This document shows, in pieces, positions 33,203 through 44,700 of a stretch of DNA of 64,000 nucleotides. Both the position numbers and the translations under genes were made by a program. Position 1 is the stretch's first letter. The number at the start of each line of letters is the position of its first letter. The stretch covers positions 1-64,000 of the forward strand of contig NZ_QGGB01000007.1 in the NCBI RefSeq assembly GCF_003150675.1, in the 5' to 3' direction. The notes under the pieces are model-generated. The model ran no database searches. It worked only from the letters and a program-made list of their open reading frames with translations, and was not told the DNA's origin. This DNA is from Rhodohalobacter mucosus (lineage in GTDB: Bacteria; Bacteroidota; Rhodothermia; Balneolales; Balneolaceae).

Positions 33203-33664
33203 TTAGAGGACAATTTTTAGTAATACAGCAGCTCCAAGCAGGCCGCCACCGATAAGTGCTGCTTTCTTTTTTTCTATTCGATGATTCCCGTTGATCACAA
33301 GTTGATCTCCTTCAACTTTCACAAATGAATTGCCAGAGATGATTACCCCTAAAGGTTCAATACCGGCATCAGGTTTTGGGTCTACAATTGGGTGAGGGCC
33401 TCCGGTTTGAGGCATTAACCTTGTCCTGATTACAGGATCAGGAATTTTGACCGGATCAGGTTGCAATACCGGCTGATTAACCGTAGGAACTTTTACTACC
33501 GTAGGTTGAACTGTTCTTTGAAGTGTTGAACCACCTGATGAATATGAATCGGCAGGTTGGAGAATCATTCTTTCATCATAAAGCATGGGGTCTGCTTGCT
33601 GAGTGGCGATTCGTCCGAGTCCGGCTGGATGTTCATTATACACATAGCTTGATTGCGAGCTCAT
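33203..33664 (-). CDS. Tail-anchored structural protein candidate
   Basis: 153 residues: start MSSQSSYVYNEHPAGLGR, a proline/valine-rich extended middle (VQPTVVKVPTVNQPVLQPDP), a small beta region, and a C-terminal membrane anchor (KAALIGGGLLGAAVLLKIVL). This architecture suits a spike or fibre base anchored in an internal virion membrane. Confidence 0.6.
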   Translation of the reverse strand: MSSQSSYVYNEHPAGLGRIATQQADPMLYDERMILQPADSYSSGGSTLQRTVQPTVVKVPTVNQPVLQPDPVKIPDPVIRTRLMPQTGGPHPIVDPKPDAGIEPLGVIISGNSFVKVEGDQLVINGNHRIEKKKAALIGGGLLGAAVLLKIVL

Positions 33665-33667
33665 GGT

Positions 33668-34225
33668 TTAGGTTTTATGGGTTAAAAATTTGTAGGAGAG
33701 GAAACCGGCGAGTACCATTGGGAACAACATCACGGTGAATGAAGACGCCTTGCTTGCACCAAGCATCGATTCAATGATCTGTTTTCTTTTCAGTACATCT
33801 GATGCATAGTCTTTGCCGGTCGTTACCATATCAGGAGAAAGCCCGGAAGAAACTGCGGATCGAACCCTTGATGCTCCGGCATTGTAGGCAGCAACTGCTG
33901 GTTTTAGATTTCCATGAAACTGGCGAATAAGTTGGGACAGAAATTCTGCTCCATAATGGATGTTCGCCTGGTGATCATTGTTTGCAAACCTGCCGGTAAA
34001 CTCCGGATGATATCTGCGGTCAATTTGCATGATGCCGATACCATGACCACTATCACCCGTCCAGTTTGCGTCCAGGTTCAAACCCATATTGCTTTCCCGT
34101 GAAGCGATGGCCAGTAAAAGTGCAATCGGAACATTATGTTTGACTGCAGCCTCATGAAAATAGCCGATCAATCCACGAACGCGGACGTAGGTAAGCTGGG
34201 AGGATATTTGAATTGTGCCAGGCAT
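33668..34225 (-). CDS. Lytic transglycosylase (SLT) with C-terminal TM anchor
   Basis: 185 residues with the goose-lysozyme-like SLT domain at 15-150: catalytic Glu44 in ASRESNMG, GIGIMQID at 62-69 and AAYNAG at 112-117. A hydrophobic helix ends the protein (FTVMLFPMVLAGFLSYKFL). A membrane-anchored lytic enzyme inside a virion would be expected to pierce the cell wall during DNA delivery, as with PRD1 P7. Its start overlaps the stop codon of the preceding gene. Confidence 0.85.
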   Translation of the reverse strand: MPGTIQISSQLTYVRVRGLIGYFHEAAVKHNVPIALLLAIASRESNMGLNLDANWTGDSGHGIGIMQIDRRYHPEFTGRFANNDHQANIHYGAEFLSQLIRQFHGNLKPAVAAYNAGASRVRSAVSSGLSPDMVTTGKDYASDVLKRKQIIESMLGASKASSFTVMLFPMVLAGFLSYKFLTHKT

Positions 34226-35619
34226 TAAACAACCGCTTTACAGTTGAATCCAACCTTTACAGATTCGCCTGGCTGGATAGTGAACTGATCTGTTTCAGCC
34301 AAAGCCCTTCGAGCTAATAAGTACGGTGAGTAAGCAATTGAATTGGTTCTGTTACCATACAGACCAATCTCTCGCACAGTTATTGGAGTGGCACCTCTAT
34401 TTTCAAATATGCGCTCCACCGGGAAATAAACCTCATTTGCTACATCATCGACTACGAGGTCACCAATATGCATACCATGATGGACAAGAGAGCCATCTTC
34501 ATATCCATGAGATATTCCATGTTTGTTGTTATCGTCAGGGGTGAGGTTCGTGTCGGTCATTGATACGAACTTGTTGTCCTCACCAAGACGAACACCAAAT
34601 TGCCATGCATGAATATTCGTAGAGGTGTCGGGAGAGATACCTGTTCCTCCACCACCCAAACCACAAGCAAGATTCCACTCTACACCAGAGGAGTGTGATG
34701 CATTTGGATTTGCACAACGGTGTAAAGCAAGTATGAACTGTTCCGTCCATCCTCCGTTTGAACCATTCAAATTCGTATCCTGGTTGAAATTTTCAATCTC
34801 TGATAGAATTTCGTAGTCAAGGGATAGAGTTGATGCATGCTCAAGGTGAACCGGAGAGCCTAGTACATCACGAGCCATCAGCATATCGTTGGCATACAAT
34901 GCAGATTTTAACCCGATCTCTGCAATCTGTTTAACGACTCCTGATTCGTTTGTGAAAGGCCTGGAAATAGTAAATTTTGAGCTCTTTTGATCCGTTAATA
35001 CACTCGATATAGATACACTTCCTTGGTTGCATCCACGTTTGAAGTATCCAGGTAAACACAGATCAGATGCTTTTACAGCTCTTGCATCCGTTCCTATGAT
35101 AGGAAACCATTTCAAAGGCATGCGCTGATAAATATTCCACCATTCCGTTTTATGGTATGAGCCAATACCAATACCTGAAACTCCATCCCAACTACCGCTT
35201 ACCGAAGGTGCAATACCTTTTATTCTCCAGTTATACCGGCTAATGCGTTCATGAATGAAGGGAGTTTCGCCTTCATGTACTGAAAATTGGCCATTTAGAC
35301 CATCCAGGCCATAAACACCCTGAATACATAGCATCTGCACATTGCCGCCATTGTAATCAATCCAATTATCAACTGTGATATCAACGTCTCCATCTTCTTT
35401 TACATTTATAGCCGTGATGTTTCTCTCGCCATATTGAGTGTTCCAATACTTTGGTTCTCTATGGCCGGTCATACACAGGCGAATATACTTCATTAGGTTG
35501 GCGACAAAGCTCTCACACTTCATTCGGTATAAATGCTGCTCATTTAGGGTGAGATCGCAGAACATGTCAAGACCGGAGTTCGACCGGCCAATGTTTAAAT
35601 CGGATACAATTTTTTTCAT
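34225..35619 (-). CDS. Large structural protein candidate (spike or receptor-binding)
   Basis: 464 residues, no signal peptide and no membrane segment. It is rich in Gly, Asn and Trp (SGIGIGSYHKTEWWNIYQRM; LACGLGGGGTGISPDTSTN) with a predicted beta character, and resembles phage adhesins or tail-fibre-like shafts in composition only. It lies directly after the capsid candidates, with 2 bp between genes. A vertex spike or receptor-binding role is inference from position. Confidence 0.5.
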   Translation of the reverse strand: MKKIVSDLNIGRSNSGLDMFCDLTLNEQHLYRMKCESFVANLMKYIRLCMTGHREPKYWNTQYGERNITAINVKEDGDVDITVDNWIDYNGGNVQMLCIQGVYGLDGLNGQFSVHEGETPFIHERISRYNWRIKGIAPSVSGSWDGVSGIGIGSYHKTEWWNIYQRMPLKWFPIIGTDARAVKASDLCLPGYFKRGCNQGSVSISSVLTDQKSSKFTISRPFTNESGVVKQIAEIGLKSALYANDMLMARDVLGSPVHLEHASTLSLDYEILSEIENFNQDTNLNGSNGGWTEQFILALHRCANPNASHSSGVEWNLACGLGGGGTGISPDTSTNIHAWQFGVRLGEDNKFVSMTDTNLTPDDNNKHGISHGYEDGSLVHHGMHIGDLVVDDVANEVYFPVERIFENRGATPITVREIGLYGNRTNSIAYSPYLLARRALAETDQFTIQPGESVKVGFNCKAVV

Positions 35620-35621
35620 AA

Positions 35622-36188
35622 TTAAGTAATTGTGATGCTGAAAGAAGTTTTAAGATTATTGCCACTTGAGGATTGACTCGATTCATGATCGAGTGTCTTT
35701 GTCGCGTCAATTACAGGTTCAATGGTTGCAGGGGAGTCAGAACTTATAGGTTCCGTATTGGTCGTTGGCAGGGTGGTTGGTAAAGACTGGGAGATAAATT
35801 CAACATCAGATAAGGGGATTATCTCAAGCTCTATTTCTGCAGTAAGTTTGCCACCTACCTGCATTGTGACTCCGGGAGGAACGATGACCATATAGATCGG
35901 GGATTCGCCAACTCTGTCTGAAATTGTTCTTGATCGAACCCTAAAATAATGTCGGGTGTCCAAGTATGTAGTAGGGAACCACAAGCGATGATAGCGAACC
36001 ATATCTTGTGGTTCAGAGTTGTACTCGGGTGTGGTCAACAAGTCATCTGGGGATATTCCCCAATCCATTTGGGAAGATGCTTTTTCGCCTGTTGCCCAGC
36101 TTACCTGGATGGAGCCATCCAATAACATCCCGCTGACAACTCGCATTTTGAATGGTTCACCGAATTTTTTTCCTGAAATTTTGCTCAT
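35622..36188 (-). CDS. Beta-rich structural protein candidate
   Basis: 188 residues. Positions 15-105 (MRVVSGMLLDGSIQVSWATG, TTYLDTRHYFRVRSRTISD) look like a fibronectin III/Ig-type beta sandwich, followed by a Thr/Pro/Ser-rich tail ending in a beta strand (NLKTSFSITIT). Such modules often decorate capsids or link spikes. No family assigned. Confidence 0.5.
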   Translation of the reverse strand: MSKISGKKFGEPFKMRVVSGMLLDGSIQVSWATGEKASSQMDWGISPDDLLTTPEYNSEPQDMVRYHRLWFPTTYLDTRHYFRVRSRTISDRVGESPIYMVIVPPGVTMQVGGKLTAEIELEIIPLSDVEFISQSLPTTLPTTNTEPISSDSPATIEPVIDATKTLDHESSQSSSGNNLKTSFSITIT

Positions 36189-36190
36189 GA

Positions 36191-36613
36191 TTAATTCGTC
36201 CAGAAGATTTCAGTCACCAGTGCTTTGGAGTCTACTTCAGCTCCGCTTGCACCATCCCATAGTCCCATGAAGGCACCTTTGTATAGTTCTCCAAAGGTTC
36301 TCAAATCAAAATGGAGGGTTTCTCCTGCCCGGATCTTGAAGGTGTAGTGATTTTCCGTAATCCGCTGCCCATCAAGGGCAATCATGAGCTCCCCGCTACT
36401 GTTGTTATGGACGATCACACCCAGCCGGCCCGGATTGGCGTTTACCAGACGAACAGGTGAGCTCCCTTGCCGCATGACAGGTGAAATGGATGTACCAATT
36501 CGTTTGCCGCTTCCAGTGGCTTCTGATCCTGGGCCGGAGCCACGCATTTCCTGAAGCAAGGAGTCCAGTTTTGCAGAAAGGTCGCAAAGTGCTTGAATGA
36601 GCTGATTCCACAT
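36191..36613 (-). CDS. Beta-rich small structural protein candidate
   Basis: 140 residues: a short N-terminal helix (LIQALCDLSAKLDSLLQEMR), a Gly/Ser linker, then an antiparallel beta domain (PGRLGVIVHNNSSGELMIAL, HYTFKIRAGETLHFDLRTFG). The order helix-linker-beta barrel resembles penton- or spike-base proteins, but this is not proven. Confidence 0.48.
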   Translation of the reverse strand: MWNQLIQALCDLSAKLDSLLQEMRGSGPGSEATGSGKRIGTSISPVMRQGSSPVRLVNANPGRLGVIVHNNSSGELMIALDGQRITENHYTFKIRAGETLHFDLRTFGELYKGAFMGLWDGASGAEVDSKALVTEIFWTN

Positions 36614-36615
36614 AT

Positions 36616-37389
36616 CTAAGCCTCTTCAGTCATCAGTTCATCCTGGACGATGTAGCCTTCACACAAAAAGCTGACTTCTGCCGCTTGACCATTCATGTTA
36701 GTCGCGTACACATCGAAGGGCACGTTTGAGCCAACAATAAATGGTACGTTGGCGTACCTTCCATCGAACTCATCATTGATCTGATCGATAAACAATTCAT
36801 TTCGAACAGTGGTGTTGTAGATTTTCATCGAGGTGATAATGTTTTGCTGATCGCTACTCATCGCTATACGTCGGACTTCTACATCCACGCTCTTACTCTT
36901 CACGCCCAGATCGGCATTGAAGCCACCGGCAGGAACAGATGCATGGCCATATAAAAAGCGGGGAACAGGTACTGGAGAACCGATTTGGGCATATGCAGAT
37001 TGAAGTTTGCCCATTGCATACTGATCGTAGCCAATTAGTTGGATATTCACGGTCTGCTTGGCAGTCGATTTATTTTCCAGCTCAAATACGATGTTGTTGT
37101 TCTTCTGGATAATGAACGGAGCAAAGAGGCCGTCAATCGATTTGAAAAGGGTGTGTACCACGGAAAGTTGGACGTCCCTGAACATATAGAGGTCTTCGTT
37201 CAGCCGCGCCGAAACCATGATCTTGTTCATATCCTGGCTGTATGGTAGAATTCTCCGAATACCGAAGCTTTCTCCACCCATCCCGTTCATGATAACTTCA
37301 CCCTTGGCACCGGCAGCAAGCTCCAGGGATTTTGAAGGGTTATAGGGAGAGGATTCTTTAGGGGGTAAAAAGTTCTTTATGATTCTCAT
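36616..37389 (-). CDS. Major capsid protein candidate (large)
   Basis: 257 residues from the ATG at 37389; an in-frame GTG at 37428 would add 13. It is predicted all-beta with few helices: NNNIVFELENKSTAKQTVNI, VDVEVRRIAMSSDQQNIITS and VPFDVYATNMNGQAAEVSF. No membrane segment. It follows the 204-residue protein by 76 bp. A pair of neighbouring beta-rich capsid proteins of about 200 and 260 residues is the pattern of P23-77/SH1-like viruses. The assignment rests on size, composition and position only. Confidence 0.5.
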   Translation of the reverse strand: MRIIKNFLPPKESSPYNPSKSLELAAGAKGEVIMNGMGGESFGIRRILPYSQDMNKIMVSARLNEDLYMFRDVQLSVVHTLFKSIDGLFAPFIIQKNNNIVFELENKSTAKQTVNIQLIGYDQYAMGKLQSAYAQIGSPVPVPRFLYGHASVPAGGFNADLGVKSKSVDVEVRRIAMSSDQQNIITSMKIYNTTVRNELFIDQINDEFDGRYANVPFIVGSNVPFDVYATNMNGQAAEVSFLCEGYIVQDELMTEEA

Positions 37390-37465
37390 ATCTATCTGCT
37401 TAGTTAGCCACGGTTGAAATAAAATCACCGGCCACGATTAGCCGTGACCGGTGAATGAGGTTGAT

Positions 37466-38080
37466 TTAAGCGTCCACTTCTGCTACAACCAGGGAGGCAC
37501 GAAGCCAAAGCTGGCCTTGACCGGATTGAGTCCAGTTCTCTGCTGATGGGAAAACCGATGCATCGTCAAAGTGCACGGCCAGAGATACCGTCTGGTTTAC
37601 AGCCAGGTCGAATGGATCAGCCAGGCGGTACTCACCGGCAGATTTTAGAGTGGCCGTTCGCTTGTAGGCGGCAACAGCATCTACGGTATTATCGGTAGCA
37701 GATACCAGTTGCAGACCGGTTCCGGCAAAGTTGGAGAACTCGCTGATAGGGGCCCGGAGGAATTCTTTGTTGTCATTGTCGGCCTGCAGAAGAACTGCGG
37801 CGTCTTTCAGACCGTTGACGATCGCGCGGGCATCAATGCCGTGAGCCAGATCATCTTCAATGAACTGTTTGGTGATCTCGAAGGAAAGGCCAAGAATTCG
37901 GCGTTTCATCGATCCCGGAAACGGGTTGTTTACGTAGTTGTCTCGGGTAACTTTCCGAGTGGCATTAGCAGGAAAGAAGTTGATAACAGAGTTGTTCTGT
38001 TCAACTTGTTTGGTGTCATAGTAGGTTTTGATTCGCGCGGAGGCGGGAACCAGTGCTTTTTTACTGATACGATTGCTCAT
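37466..38080 (-). CDS. Major capsid protein candidate (small)
   Basis: 204 residues, mixed with a strong beta second half. A basic start (SNRISKKALVPASARIKTYY) and NNSVINFFPANATRKVTRD, NNPFPGSMKRRILGLSFEI recall the N-terminal arms of jelly-roll capsid proteins that lie on an internal membrane. The C-terminus alternates short strands (YRLADPFDLAVNQTVSLAVH; GQLWLRASLVVAEVD). Together with the next gene it is the best capsid candidate in the module. Confidence 0.5.
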   Translation of the reverse strand: MSNRISKKALVPASARIKTYYDTKQVEQNNSVINFFPANATRKVTRDNYVNNPFPGSMKRRILGLSFEITKQFIEDDLAHGIDARAIVNGLKDAAVLLQADNDNKEFLRAPISEFSNFAGTGLQLVSATDNTVDAVAAYKRTATLKSAGEYRLADPFDLAVNQTVSLAVHFDDASVFPSAENWTQSGQGQLWLRASLVVAEVDA

Positions 38081-38174
38081 AACTCGTGATGTATTAAGGG
38101 TTAATTTTTGGCTTATAGCCGCTGAGTATTACCAGTACCCCCCTTATGTGCTGCCAGAGCTATGAGACAAATGG

Positions 38175-38717
38175 TTACACTTCGATAGTGTTCTCCACTT
38201 CAAAAGATGTCTCCACATCGGCTACGTGCCGGGTGGATTCGGGAAGCCGGGGCTGAGAGGCAAATACGTGTCCGGTATCTGCTCGTCGCGGGCCGCCGCC
38301 ATTGATGTAGCCCGATCCGTCCATCAAGCCTTGGGAAGGCGTCCAGTCCGGCATGACGAACTTGATGATTTCCATTACACCCTGAACGCCCATCCCCATG
38401 GCCAGGCCACGGATATGCTTGTTCTTGCTCATGAGGGTTAACAGAACGCCTGCGGTTAATGGGATTCCGGCACGGGTTGCCTGCTGGATGGTCGCAGATG
38501 AATTGCCTGTCAGTATGGGGACGGCCAGTGCATTCACCTGAGCTGCTACAGCTTGGCCACCGAGAATATACGCGGCGGTAACCGCCTGTTGTTTAAACTC
38601 GGAAACAGCCTTCCCGGTTGTGATTTTGCTTTTTTTTGCCATGGTACTGCGTCGTTTATTTGGGTTTTCGATTATGTGTAGCTCGGAAGGATTTTTTGCG
38701 AAAACTCGCTCTTTCAT
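38175..38717 (-). CDS. Membrane protein of the virus-like operon
   Basis: 180 residues with two to three hydrophobic stretches (AVTAAYILGGQAVAAQVNAL; AGIPLTAGVLLTLMS). The start at 38717 follows GAGAAGG; a downstream Met (38642) has no ribosome site. The N-terminal AKNPSELHIIENPN carries the K/R-x-N-P motif found in the two large proteins of the operon. It lies just upstream of the capsid candidates. Possibly a virion-membrane or scaffold protein. Confidence 0.5.
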   Translation of the reverse strand: MKERVFAKNPSELHIIENPNKRRSTMAKKSKITTGKAVSEFKQQAVTAAYILGGQAVAAQVNALAVPILTGNSSATIQQATRAGIPLTAGVLLTLMSKNKHIRGLAMGMGVQGVMEIIKFVMPDWTPSQGLMDGSGYINGGGPRRADTGHVFASQPRLPESTRHVADVETSFEVENTIEV

Positions 38718-38745
38718 AAGACCTTCTCGGTTTTGTCGGGTGGGC

Positions 38746-41700
38746 TCAATTAAGAATGCCCCTGCCGTCTATGTTTACGTTAGCGATGATGTAGACATCA
38801 CCGTACTTATACACCGGTCGCTTTCCCGAATCGAAGTAGTGGAAGTAATGGTTATCCTTGCCTTTTTCGTCATCGGCGTAGATTACCTTGTCACTTACAT
38901 ACAGGATTCGGTCGGCGTGACCGGCACTGAGTAGTTTCTCGCCCGAAGACGGAAACAGCTCATAGTCGTAGTCATCGGCTGGGAAATGGTGAAACTCTTC
39001 AAACATCTCAGCCGCTTTGTCGTCGTCGTATGCTCCCTTGGAGAGCTTCATTAAACGGGTTGGAAATACAAATATGGTGGTTCCGTCTGCATCAATGATC
39101 ATAGCAAGATCATCCCGTTCGGCCTGGATTCGCTCCATCATGCCACCCTCATCGATGATTTCCAGTTCTTTGACGATCCCGGAGTAGACCAGCGGTTTTT
39201 CGTAAAGAATTTTGAGCAGAGCCGGTCGATTTTTGGGTTTTGGTCGCTTACCTGCTCCACCGGAGGAGTTCTCCCGTAAGGTTCCTTTTGAACCGGATTC
39301 CCCTTTTAAGGCTCCAACATCACGAACCGTGATAGCCTTTTTGATTTTGTACGTGGGAGCGATTCGATTGATCTCTTCATAAAGTTCATTTCGGTCGGAA
39401 TAGCTTACCGCTACCAGCTCATTGACGACATCATTAAGCTGGATCACGGTTTTTTGGTTGGCATCGAGATCCGTTTTGGCCGCGAGGAGTTCCTGCCGAG
39501 TAGATGTCAATACCCGTCCAAGCTCGGCCAGTGTCTTTTCGGTTTGGGTGACCTCGGCGCGTAACAGCTCCAAACGACTCTTGGATGTTCGTTGCCAGGC
39601 TCGTTCCAAGGCAAGGAATAGTTCAGCAAGCTTACGGGTGATAATCGGCTGCCATTTTGATATCGTGAACATACCCAGAGATTGTTTGATCTCTTTAAAG
39701 CTTCTATCATCCCCGGACTCGTTTGTTATTGCCTTCTCCGCCTGGATATCTACCCCGTACTCACGATAGAAGTCCTGCTCGGTGGCGATGATATTTCCAA
39801 GGTTTCCTGAGATGGAGCGTCCATTGCCGGTTGGCTCGTCCAGCGTCCACCCGAAGGTCTCGCCGAGTTCTTCTTTTGCCATCCGTTTGATTGAACCCCA
39901 GTTCGCCTTATTGTAGAAAGCTCTGTCAGGCATATTGCTGTCAGGAATCAGATGAAACCACACCCGGCCATTTTGGTTATTTTCCGGCACGTCAAGCTCT
40001 GCCTTCATACGGAAACTGGAAATTCGCTTCGCGTCAGATGACAACTCAACATCGATCTGATACGGTTCTCCATTCCATCCGAACTGCAACTGGAAAAGGT
40101 TTTGCTGGGTGGCCTGCTTCGCACTTGCCGGAAGGTGGGAGGCTTGCAGGGCTTTTTCTCGCTCAACTACCGACTGCATCTTTTCCTGCTTCGAAGTGAT
40201 ATCATGGGTGGCTTGCTTCTGGCTGGACTCTAACCGTTGCACTTCAGATTCCAGATTCCCGATCCGGTCTTCAAGCAGGTTCTTTTGCGCCAGGGCCTGG
40301 AAGAACTGTTTTACCCGTGGATCGGAGTTGGTTGCAGCTACCATCTGTTCGTATTCCAGTGATTCACTGTCTCCATCGTTAACGGTTTCTCTGGCGTTGC
40401 CAAAGAACAGATCATCAATCCAGCTCTGTTTCTTTGATACCAGTTCCAGGCGATATTGATCAAAGGAGTCCTGCATCAGATAGTAGTGGATAGTCACTTT
40501 CGGGTACTGATTTCCCTGGCGAAGTCCACGGCCATTTCGCTGCTGAATCTGTGAAGGTGTATAGGGTACATCCATGTGGTGTATATCGGTAGTCCACTTT
40601 TGCAGGTTCATGCCCTCTGCAATGGACTGATTACCAATCACCACCCGGTATTTACCCTGGTTAAAATCATCCTGCACGTCTTTCTTCAGAGCTTCTTTAT
40701 CGTCCTTGCTGCTTACCGAATAATCGGAGCCATCTTTATTGGTACCAATGATTGCGCCATTAATGATTGCAATCTGATCTTTTGGAATCCCGGCCTTCAC
40801 CAATTCAGATTTGATGAGCTGATGGAAACTTCCCCCCTGAGACTGATGGAGGCTTATCCAGTCGCAGAATATGATCTGGTTGCGGATAGCCGGACCAGTT
40901 GGATTTGATCGGCTTGCCTTGATCTTTTTCCACTGATCATTGAGCTTCTGAGCACGCTCTTTTGCCTCTTTTTCACTGCCATAAATTCCTTCATCCCATG
41001 TATGTTCAGGCTTCTTATCCTGCAAAATGTGTAGGGGTTCATACATCTCCTTTTTGCTATCCCATACCACCCAATAGCCGGATTTTTCCTTAACCACACC
41101 CTTGCTGGTAATCACCTCTATATGAGAAGGATTTGATCTCATGTGTGGGGGCGTGGCTGCATGTCGCTGCCTGCCGTGGCGATTGAAGTAATCTCCGTAC
41201 ATATCCTCCGGCTGAATAGTCGGTGCCGGATTGGATCGTGCCTGATACGAACTGGCTACGGAGTCCACCAATGCGCCAAGCTTCAGGTAAGTTCGATCAA
41301 TCCCTTCAAAATCCTTGTCATAAACTCGTAGATCCGTAGCAATCTTGCTGCCGTCTCCGGTAATGACCAGGAAATTATCCCTGGTTTCGCACTGCCGGTC
41401 TTTCATGCAGGCCAGCACATCATTGGCACGAAGGATGATATCATCAAAGAGAAGCTTGTGAAGTTCACTTGGCTCAATGACCACATTTCGGGAATTAGCT
41501 TTTGGCCGTTTGAATTTCGGCTCCAGTACTTTGGGCTGGCCGTCCGATCCCTTCACCGGTTTGCCGTCACTGCCCAGAATGTAATCTGGGTACTCTTTGT
41601 AGAAGCCAATCAGCTGATCATAGCTCTTGATGTCCATCACCTCATCGATGATCTTCCGCATTTCAGGCAAATTGTAATATCCGGCCACCACTCGTTCAGA

Positions 41701-44700
41701 TCGGTATTCACCATTGGTCTTCTTAACGATCTTCTCTTCCTCCCGGACAAACAGATTGATGAAGTTATCCAGATTTTCGATTTCGTACTCTTTGAGCAGA
41801 TCAGGTGCACAAAGGTTAAGCATGTGCCATACTTCCACCGGGGAATTCACAACGGGGGTTGCCGTCAGTACAAATACATTCTTGTACCCAATCTTACTAA
41901 ACAGCCATCGGGTTTTCTGAAGAGCATCTTCAGCTCGTTGAGAGGGTTTATTCGCAGAGATACCCAGTTTAGCCGCTTTCGCTGAACCGAGTGCATTTTT
42001 ATAGAAGTGAGCCTCATCAAAAAACAGGCAGTCCACACCCAGCTCGTCAAAAAAGATATCCGTTTCGAGACGTTTGGCATGGGCCACATTACGTAGCTTG
42101 GTTTCCCACTCTTCCATCTGCTTTTCCAGGCGCTTCATCATCGAGGTTTTTGCCTGTTTTGATATCGCCTGGTCTTCATCCAGCAGCTCCTCAAAGTTTT
42201 CAAGCATCTGATTGAAGTATTCGATGCGCTGCTGGTAAATCCGGGCCTGCTCGGAGGGGGAGAGTGGAAGAGATTTGAACGCATGATCTGCAATGAAAAT
42301 GGCATCCCAGTTGTAGAGCTGCGCCATGGTCAGCTCTTTATGCTTGCTGTCCGATGTCATTTTCATGTTCAGAACTTTTGCGTCGGGGAACAGCATCATA
42401 TACTCTTCCACCCACTTCTCCTGAACTTTCCCCGGCACCACAAACATGGGCTTTCGCGCGGCTCCCTGTTGGAGCAGCACCTGCGAGGTAATGATTGAGG
42501 CGAGGGTTTTACCGGCTCCCACATCGTGGCAGTTGGCACCTTTACCGTTCCAGACCAGTTTTTCAGCGATAGCCCGATTGTGTTTGTACACGGTAAAATC
42601 TTTCACCCCGTAAAAGGTATCACTCATTCCACGAACACGTAGAGTACGGCCGTCAAATGGTGGATTCACCACAGCATTGTAGGTGTTGTTGTAGGCCGAT
42701 TCGATGAGTTGCCGAATTTCAGTGGAGGCTTTCGTCCGTACCCAGTTATTGAACTTTTTAGGCACATGCGTCAGCATCCGGTTGTTATTCTGCCTCTGAA
42801 TTTTCCGTGCCCGCTCAATAAGAATCTGCCCTTTATCACCGGACATGGACAATGCTTGCTTCAGCGTCATGTTTGGAAGCAGCTCGTCATTTTCATCGTA
42901 GAATTTCAGTGGAAACGTACTGTCCTGGATGTAGGAGTTGATGATTTTGGTGAAGGGTGTCTCACCCCAGCCAAGATTCCAGTCATCATTGGTTTCATCG
43001 CCACCGGAAACATACCGGCCCCACTTTCGGAGCTTCATGTAGAACCGGTTGCCCAGATCCGCTTTATCCTTAACGAGGCCAATCTCCACCTTGTCGTAGT
43101 TCATCTCATCTTTGATCCACTCCTCTATAGCTTTGGCTGGCAGATAGGTGAAAATGTGTTGTGGATCGACTGTGATATTGTAGATATCGATCCACTCCGG
43201 AACCACCTCTTCAAGTGCAGTGATGTTCTTTTCCAGCTCGTTTTCACGGGCAATGGCCAGTTTTGAGCGAACGTTTCCGGCCAGATACTCATAGCGGAAT
43301 TCGTGGCGCGCCGACTCCGGGTTCCAGTAAAAATCAGGATGTGATTCCAGAGCTTCCAAGAGTTCATCTTTTGTAGCCGTGCCACCTTTGTACACCGACT
43401 GGAAGAAACTGGTATCGAGCGACTCACCAATCGACCGGCCAAACATGGCCAGCTCTGCCAGATCCCCAGAATCACCGATGGAGGGTACATAGTTACGGTT
43501 GAACATGGAATCGGCGTCGATGATATCGGCATAGACCAGCTCGCCATTCACCGGATCACGTTTCACCAGGGTAGTCAGTTTGTAGAGCCGGTTGTCGTAT
43601 TTGAAAACAGAACGAATATCTTCGTCTTCATCGGGGACGCCAAACAAATCCATATGGCCGGAGAGCAGCTCTTTAAACTCTGCCCGAAGCGCATCCTTTT
43701 CGGAGGTTTCCCGTGCCAATGCTGTAACGTAATCATCGTATTTATCCAGTAGCCGACAAGCTGACCCTATGCGGTTTTTAAGCCCTTCACTTTTACCGGA
43801 TAACGGAAGAGCCTTGAAATACCTGCGCTGTTTTTCATAGAAGGTGCCCTCATGCAGAACAATATTCCCCGGATGATACTCCCGGCGAATATCCAGCATG
43901 ATCCCGTCATCGGGTATATTATAGAGTGGCATTTCTTCGGGGAGTGGATAAGCAAAGGCCATCTCATCCGATAGAGCTTTTGAAATGACAGAATCCGTTA
44001 ATTGTCCCTTCACACCCATACGGGAAAAGAACTGCACGTTATGTCCCTGAATATGGTCACCCAATACTTTTTCAGGGTACTCCTTGTAATAGGGGTTGTA
44101 GGTGGCCCGGTAAGTTTCGCCGTTATACTCATGTGTACGTTCAATCAGATCATCATAGACAAAGAGCCGGTTCAGTGGGCTATCTACATCCGGGTGAACC
44201 TCACCGGAATGATCGCCATACTTTTGGAAGAACAGAATATCGGTCGTAACAGACGTATCAGCATTATCCTTGAAGGCCGAAGATGGAAGACGATATGCGC
44301 CAATGAATCGCCCGCGTTGAACCATTGCCTGACGAATGGCCGGATCTTTTTTATCCATCGTACCTGTGGAGGTGATTACGGCCATGAATCCACCCGGTGT
44401 AAGAGAGTCCAGGGATTTCAAAATAAAATAGTCGTGAATCCTTGGGCTAAGGGGTGCAAGCGGATCTCGCTGGGTATGAATCTTCAAATCGCCAAACGGC
44501 ACATTCCCTACAACTCCGGTTAGGTTGTAGATGGACAAATCACTGTCGGCAAAGTTTTCATGGCGAACGGTCTGCCGGGGATAGAGCAACCGTGCAATCC
44601 GTGAGCTGATCGCTGATCGTTCAACCATAACCATTCGGTAGGTATCCCGGTCTGGCAGAAAGCCTGCAAAATTTCCAACTCCGGCTCCAGGCTCTAAAAC